Assembly: GCF_000203815.1 (NCBI RefSeq)
Contig: NW_004457734.1
Coordinates: forward strand, 937,233-1,001,232
Source: Cavenderia fasciculata
Lineage: Eukaryota; Evosea; Eumycetozoa; Acytosteliales; Cavenderiaceae
DNA length: 64,000 nucleotides
Direction of reading: 5' to 3'
Position numbers and translations under genes: made by a program. The notes under the pieces are model-generated. The model saw nothing but the letters and a program-made list of their open reading frames with translations. It was not told the DNA's origin and searched no databases. This document shows positions 59,085-64,000 of this stretch, in pieces (positions within the stretch are counted from its first letter, which is position 1; the number at the start of each line of letters is the position of its first letter).

Positions 59085-62000
59085 TTATTTCTTTTGTTGT
59101 GATGGTTGTGATTGTTGATAGTCCCAAACATCATTTAATTTTGAAATATAAAATGCTCTTGTTGAACAATCCTTTCCGGTTGTTTTGATACCATAGGATG
59201 ACACTAATTGCTTTAATTCTGCTGTTTGCATGTTGTCATAGTCTGGTCGCGTCACAGTTCCTGATGAACTTGTATTTTTTGTTGTTGTTGGTTTGTTGTT
59301 ATTGTTGGTTAAAGACAATGGAGAGCCCTTTGATATAGATGGTGGGGTTTTGAGATTCTTTAAATTAAAAAGTGTAGAAGTTGTTGTAGTAGAAGAGGAC
59401 ATGTTTGTAATCCTTGTATGAAGTTGTTGTTGTTGTTGTTGAGATAATGGTTTACTGTTGTTGTTAGATTTTTGTGAAAGCGATTGTTGAGATTGTTCAA
59501 AATGGTCATGTTCATGTTGTGAGGCAAAATCATCTCCATATTGAGTAAATTGATCTCTTGGAGGTGAATAATAATTATTATAACTATTATTGGTATTATT
59601 ATTATTATTATTAATAATAGGATTAGGACTATCATCAAGTCCTAATGATAAATCATCATGACTTGTATCATTATTAAAGTTATTATTATTATTATTATAG
59701 GTATCATTATTAAATTGGGGATTTAGAAAACGACTCGTGGGATGTGTACTATTGTTTGTAGTTGTTGTTAATGTTGTTGCTGGACTATTATTAGTATTAT
59801 TATTATTATTATTTGTTTGTTTTGGTGGTGATAATATTAAAGGAGAATTATTTACATTATTATTATTATTATTAATTTGTTGTTGTTGATTATTTACAAT
59901 TGAAAAAGTAAAAGGTTTAAAAGGCATTTGTTGAGGAGGATGAAATTTTTGATTTGTAATATCAAAATTAAAACTTGTATAGTCGAGACCATATTTGTAG
60001 AGTAATCTTTCGAGTTCCAAATCCTTTTCAAGAGTTGCTTGACCAATTGTATTGGTAAATTCTTTCAAGTGTTGATCAAGTTTTTGTCTTGCTTGTGAAT
60101 ACTTTTGAATGTAGTTTTGACTGATCATCTGAACCTTTCTATTTAATTTTGCGTCGGTCGTTTCATTTAAATCTCTTTCTCTCTTTCTATTTGTATATTG
60201 AGCAAGATTTTGAGGTAAAAGAGGTGATTCAGGTGGAGAAGTTAATGGTGATGTCTTTTCTTTTTCCTTTTCCAATTGCTGTTTTTCTAATAACTTCTTA
60301 TTTTCTTTTTGTTGTTCAATTAATAATTGTTTGATTTGTTCATTTTGACGTTTTAATTCCAATTCTCTTTCAATTGCCAATTTTCTTTCATTTTCCAATT
60401 TTCTTTCACTTTCCATTTTTTCAAATACCTTTTTCTGTTTTTCCTCCATTTCCTTTTGTTCTCTTTGTAATTTTCTTTCAATTTCTAATTTTCTTTCTTT
60501 TTCCTCCATTTCTTTTTGTTCTTTTTCCAATTTTCTTTGATTTTCCAATTCAAGTTCCTTTTCCTTTTCCAATTCTAATATTCTTTCCTTTTCCTTTTCA
60601 ATTTCCAATTGACGTTGATGTTGTTGGAATTTTAATTGGTTTTCTTTTTCTTCAATTTCCCATTGTCTTTGTTTTCTTTCGTTATCCAAGAGTAATTCCT
60701 TTTCTTTGAGCATTTCCAACTCTAATTGACTATCATAATAGTCTTTTGAATTTTCATCACCTCTATACTTTGCAATTGAATTGATTGGTTTTGAAGGTGT
60801 ATGTTTTTTAGCCAATTTACTTGAATATTCTTTTAAAAGTGGTGGTGAAGTTGTTGTTGGTGGTGGAAGTATAAAATCAATAGATGGTTGTTGAGGAGGA
60901 GGTTGAGGTTGAATTTGAATTTGTTGTTGAGGTTTTTGAAATAAAATATTTGCCAATTGATTATTAAGGTTTGCTTTTTCTTTGGATGGTGAAACAGTTG
61001 CTTTGAAACCAGCCAGATCATATGGAGATTGAGTACTATTATTACCACTACCACCACTTGATTTAGCTTGTTGAGAATAGGGATCATATCTAAAACTTTC
61101 CAATTTTGAAATTTCCAAACTCTCTGATAATCCCATTGCCAACATTGTATTGTCTTCTTCATCATCAAATTCATCTTCCAAAGCTAGTTGTTGGTCTTCT
61201 TGCTTGGATGATGATTTCTTTTTTCTTTTAGATTCTCCCTTTTTACTTGAAGAGGCTGATGGTTTCTTGGGTGCTTTATAATATTTTGATGTTGTTTCTT
61301 GTCCTCTTTTAGATGAAGAACTTTTAGTTGTTGTTGTTGTTGTTGGTGGTGAAGTTAATTTTAATGATTGTTGTTGTTGATCAACAGCAGATACTAATGG
61401 ATAGGTTGAAGTTGAGTTATAGATATCAATCAAATCTCTTGCACTAATATTTCTTTCTTTGGCACATGATTTAACATGTGAACTTCTATTCTCTGGTGAT
61501 ATTCTACCAAGATCTTTTTGACATAACTTACAAACTGAATTGTTGCTAATGTCATTCGATGTTGTAGTTATTGCTGTATTATTATTATTATTATTATTAT
61601 TATCATGTTTAGATTTAGTTGTACTCATTAAAGTACTTGTAGTTGTAGTGGTATGAGTTGTTGTAGTTGTCATTCTATCAGACAACGATCCACATCTCTT
61701 TTTATGTTCATTTTTCTTTGCAACGGTGTATCCTGATAAATCCTTGTTGCATTGTTCGCATGTCCATTCTCTAACCCTTTCTTCACACTCTGTTATATGA
61801 TTTTGTCGTTCCTAATATAAATATAAATATTAAATATTAATAAGATAATTGATCAATCTAATCTAATCTAATCTAATCTTTTTCTTTTCTTTATAGAATA
61901 CATACCAAAATAGTTAAATTACCAAATGTCACATGACAAACTGTGCATTGAGTGATGACAGTCTTAAAGAATGGCTTTTGAGATAAAGGAGGTGTAGAAC

Positions 62001-62457
62001 AGGCAACAAGCTGTTTAATAGATTGTGATGATTGCGATGCCAATGATTGATCGTTTATGAAATTACTTGTGTTTGTACCACCGCCAGTATGTCTTTGAGA
62101 ATACGATATATTATTTGGTGATGATTGATCAATGTCTCTTCCACCTCCACCATCACCGTCTCCATTTGTATTAATAATATTATCAGAGTCTGTACTACCA
62201 GATGGTTGTCTTTGTTGTTGTTGTTGTTGAGAATGATTAGGTGCATAGAGAGTAGTTGGTTTCTGTGCCATCTCCAAATGATCAATACTAACTAATTGCT
62301 TGTGAAAGGATGGTTTCACCTGTTGTTGTTGTTGTTGTTGTTGATCCATCTCCTCATCATCTCTAGGTCGTTGTGTTTGAAAGTCGTTCTCTTGTACATC
62401 TTGTGATGGTATAATATCACTCATATCATCGTTGATTGTTTGTTTATCTTGACTCAT
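59085..62457 (-). CDS. slx4: SLX4 structure-specific endonuclease scaffold
   Basis: Exons 62457-61906 and 61811-59085 (1092 residues), phase 0. Three C2HC fingers of UBZ4 type are visible: CTVCHVTFGNLTIL-ERQNHITEC (joined across the intron, about 170-195), CEQCNKDLSG...EHKKRC (about 198-221) and CKLCQKDLGR...SHVKSC (about 278-300). A long Glu/Lys/Gln coiled coil follows (about 540-700). The C-terminus (about 1048-1081) has MQTAELKQLVSSYG ... FYISKLNDVWDYQ, the conserved SLX4 domain that binds SLX1. SLX4 organises nucleases that cut recombination intermediates and crosslinks. Gln/Asn tracts are abundant. The assignment rests on the C-terminal domain plus fingers. Confidence 0.86.
61857..61880. 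repeat. (TCTAA)n tandem repeat in SLX4 intron
   Basis: About four to five copies of the pentamer TCTAA lie in the single intron of SLX4 (61905-61812). Confidence 0.8.
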
Positions 62458-62794
62458 CTGACTGACAATTCGATTGATTAGATTATATTATATGATTGTT
62501 TCTATGTGTGCTACAATAATTATAGTTATGAACACATTATCACACAGTTAAATTGATTGATTGATTGATGTCTTTTGAATGAATCGAAGAAATAATGTTT
62601 GAAATATAGCTACAAATAAATATAGGTGACCGAAAACTAAGACACAATGAATTTGACCGCCAATATATTTCCAAGAAATCGTTTAGAGAGATATGTGTAA
62701 TATGTACATAAGTCTACTATGATATTTCATAGTAGTGAATTTATTAGTTTGTTGTTAAATTAGTATTAATAATATTATATTCATTCATTTACTT
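62458..62794. other. intergenic region
   Basis: Spacer between SLX4 and the TMEM170 gene, both on the minus strand. GATT repeats around 62551-62570. No coding frame is seen. Confidence 0.5.
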
Positions 62795-63343
62795 TTAAAC
62801 TTGGAACAACTTTAATGTGAATGCTAAAATAAAGTGAAGTACTGATAGACCAATACCCCAAACTATTCCGTAATGCCATGGAAGTAGGAACCATGCTGAT
62901 CTATATATTGCTGCTATAATCAATGCTAAATGATGTCATAATAGATTATATATTAGTAACAGAGAGATTACGTTGTATTGAGTCGACTAGTTTGTGACAT
63001 ACCAGATAAACCACCAAAACAAATACCAATAGCCATACCAAACATCGATGAAAAGATAGGTATAAATGGTGATAGTTTAGACTTTCGAAGAACGATAGAT
63101 GCTATGAACCCTGTCAATAAATAACTTAGCGTACATCCTATAGTACACCAAAATGTTATTGCTAACCACATATCTATAGGTGACGATGATAATTAACAAA
63201 CGATCATTAATATTCATTCAAGAGGACGATTAACTCTTTATGTATATCTGATATATCATACCTCCATATTTGTAGAATGAACCATGAAATAGAGAACCAT
63301 TGATGATAGCATCTGTATTGGGATTGGTATCTGATATTGCCAT
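62795..63343 (-). CDS. TMEM170-family membrane protein
   Basis: Exons 63343-63262, 63173-63003 and 62925-62795 (127 residues); phases 1 and 1 fit. The protein begins [16 protein letters not shown] and has [11 protein letters not shown] before three or four membrane helices: [49 protein letters not shown] and [18 protein letters not shown]. The spacing and the AAIYRSA segment match TMEM170 (human TMEM170A shapes ER sheets and nuclear envelope). A longer in-frame extension to 63463 would need a TTG start and is rejected. Confidence 0.82.
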
Positions 63344-63588
63344 ATCGCTGATGACGAAACAAGCTAGTTTATCCTCCTTCCTTTTACTATCAACAACATT
63401 CAGTTGTCTAATCGATGAATATAGATAGAATTGTACTTGTAGTAGATAACTTTGTTTCTTCAATCATTAATACTCTATACACATAATTATCTTGTTTTTA
63501 TCTGATTGTTTGACAAACTACACAATAGTTCAAAGTTTTTTTGGGTGGGCATTGCCATATTTTTTTTACAACAATAATTGTATTTATT

Positions 63589-64000
63589 TCAAGCAGTTTG
63601 TATTTGATTTGTTTCTAAAAGGTACATAAAATGTTGTTTAGATTTGATAGTCTTTGATGGATCAATATGTATAACATGATCAGAACATCTAATTTGGTTA
63701 TTAATACCAAAACTATTATTATTATTATTATTATTATTTGTTGTTTGTTTAAAGATAATATTTGTTGGATTTTCATATTTGTAAAGTTTGGTTATTTCTT
63801 CACAAATACAATAATACAATTGGTCTTGGTTTCCATTGGGTTCTTGAATAAATACAGTATACTGTATTGTTGTGTTGATTGCATTGAAAAAAATTGTATT
63901 GTTTCGGTCCAATTCCAATGAACGACATGATACACGACTTTCTAAATCATTTGTTTTAAGATAAACCTCCTTGATGTAGTTTTTTGGGTTATCTTGAACA
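63589..64000 (-). CDS. C-terminal part of an unidentified gene (runs off the window)
   Basis: The frame is open from the right edge of the window to TAA at 63589-63591, covering about 136 residues. It reads VQDNPKNYIKEVYLKTNDLESR..., then ELDRNNTIFFNAIN, a beta-rich stretch (TTIQYTVFIQEPNG, DQLYYCICEEITK), an Asn run and a final charged helix. No family is recognised; the start lies beyond position 64000. Confidence 0.75.
   Translation of the reverse strand, partial: VQDNPKNYIKEVYLKTNDLESRVSCRSLELDRNNTIFFNAINTTIQYTVFIQEPNGNQDQLYYCICEEITKLYKYENPTNIIFKQTTNNNNNNNNSFGINNQIRCSDHVIHIDPSKTIKSKQHFMYLLETNQIQTA

Noticed and set aside
63344-63463. longer start for the TMEM170-family gene
   Set aside because: The upstream frame lacks ATG (begins TTG) and would add residues absent from the family.

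Overview
The window looks like nuclear DNA of a dictyostelid social amoeba. It is very AT-rich and gene-dense, with short AT-rich introns (GTATGT/GTAAGT donors, T-rich then TAG acceptors), runs of CAA/AAT codons giving poly-Gln and poly-Asn tracts, and sense-strand A/C-skewed upstream regions. Families present (Arl8, CLC channel, IPT/TIG-repeat surface proteins, PLAC8, ankyrin-DHHC enzymes, a dictyostelid ankyrin-like family) fit that assignment. The species cannot be fixed by eye; a group other than D. discoideum itself (Cavenderia/Heterostelium-like) is a guess from the comparatively high GC of some exons.

Layout: 0-15 kb carries the 3' end of one gene, a sigma-type glutathione S-transferase, Arl8, a membrane-anchored metallophosphoesterase, an acidic protein, a tandem pair of small PDI/thioredoxin genes (one a pseudogene), and a tail-to-tail mitochondrial pair (MYG1 exonuclease, ribosome recycling factor). 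15-31 kb carries a Gln-rich protein, choline-phosphate cytidylyltransferase, an LPA1/2-phosphoglycerate-kinase-like protein, a DHHC palmitoyltransferase, a treble-clef zinc protein, a large ankyrin-like protein, a decayed patatin-like gene and an FHA protein. 31-43 kb carries a CLC chloride channel/transporter, a BSD-domain protein, the divergent splicing pair PRP19/SNRPE and an importin-alpha-like ARM protein. 43-50 kb is one huge secreted-type gene with a C-type-lectin-like head and triplicated TIG units. 50-64 kb carries a syntaxin, a PLAC8 protein, an ankyrin-DHHC palmitoyltransferase, an HTTM membrane protein, an SLX4 DNA-repair scaffold with three C2HC fingers, a TMEM170 protein and one gene running off the right edge.

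No operon, CRISPR array, tRNA or rRNA was seen. Genes are mostly unrelated neighbours. The exceptions with possible functional logic are PRP19/SNRPE (both spliceosomal, 265 bp apart, head to head) and MYG1/mtRRF (both mitochondrial gene expression, tail to tail).

The most unusual items are: a perfect 34-bp inverted copy of the start of exon 2 inside intron 1 of the lectin/TIG gene; the 1.18-kb triplication in that gene; a 131-bp element with 21-bp perfect terminal inverted repeats; a run of three hairpins at 35.6 kb; and two decayed genes (PDI-like, patatin-like). Exon boundaries were deduced by hand from splice consensus, reading-frame phase and family knowledge, and no search was run.
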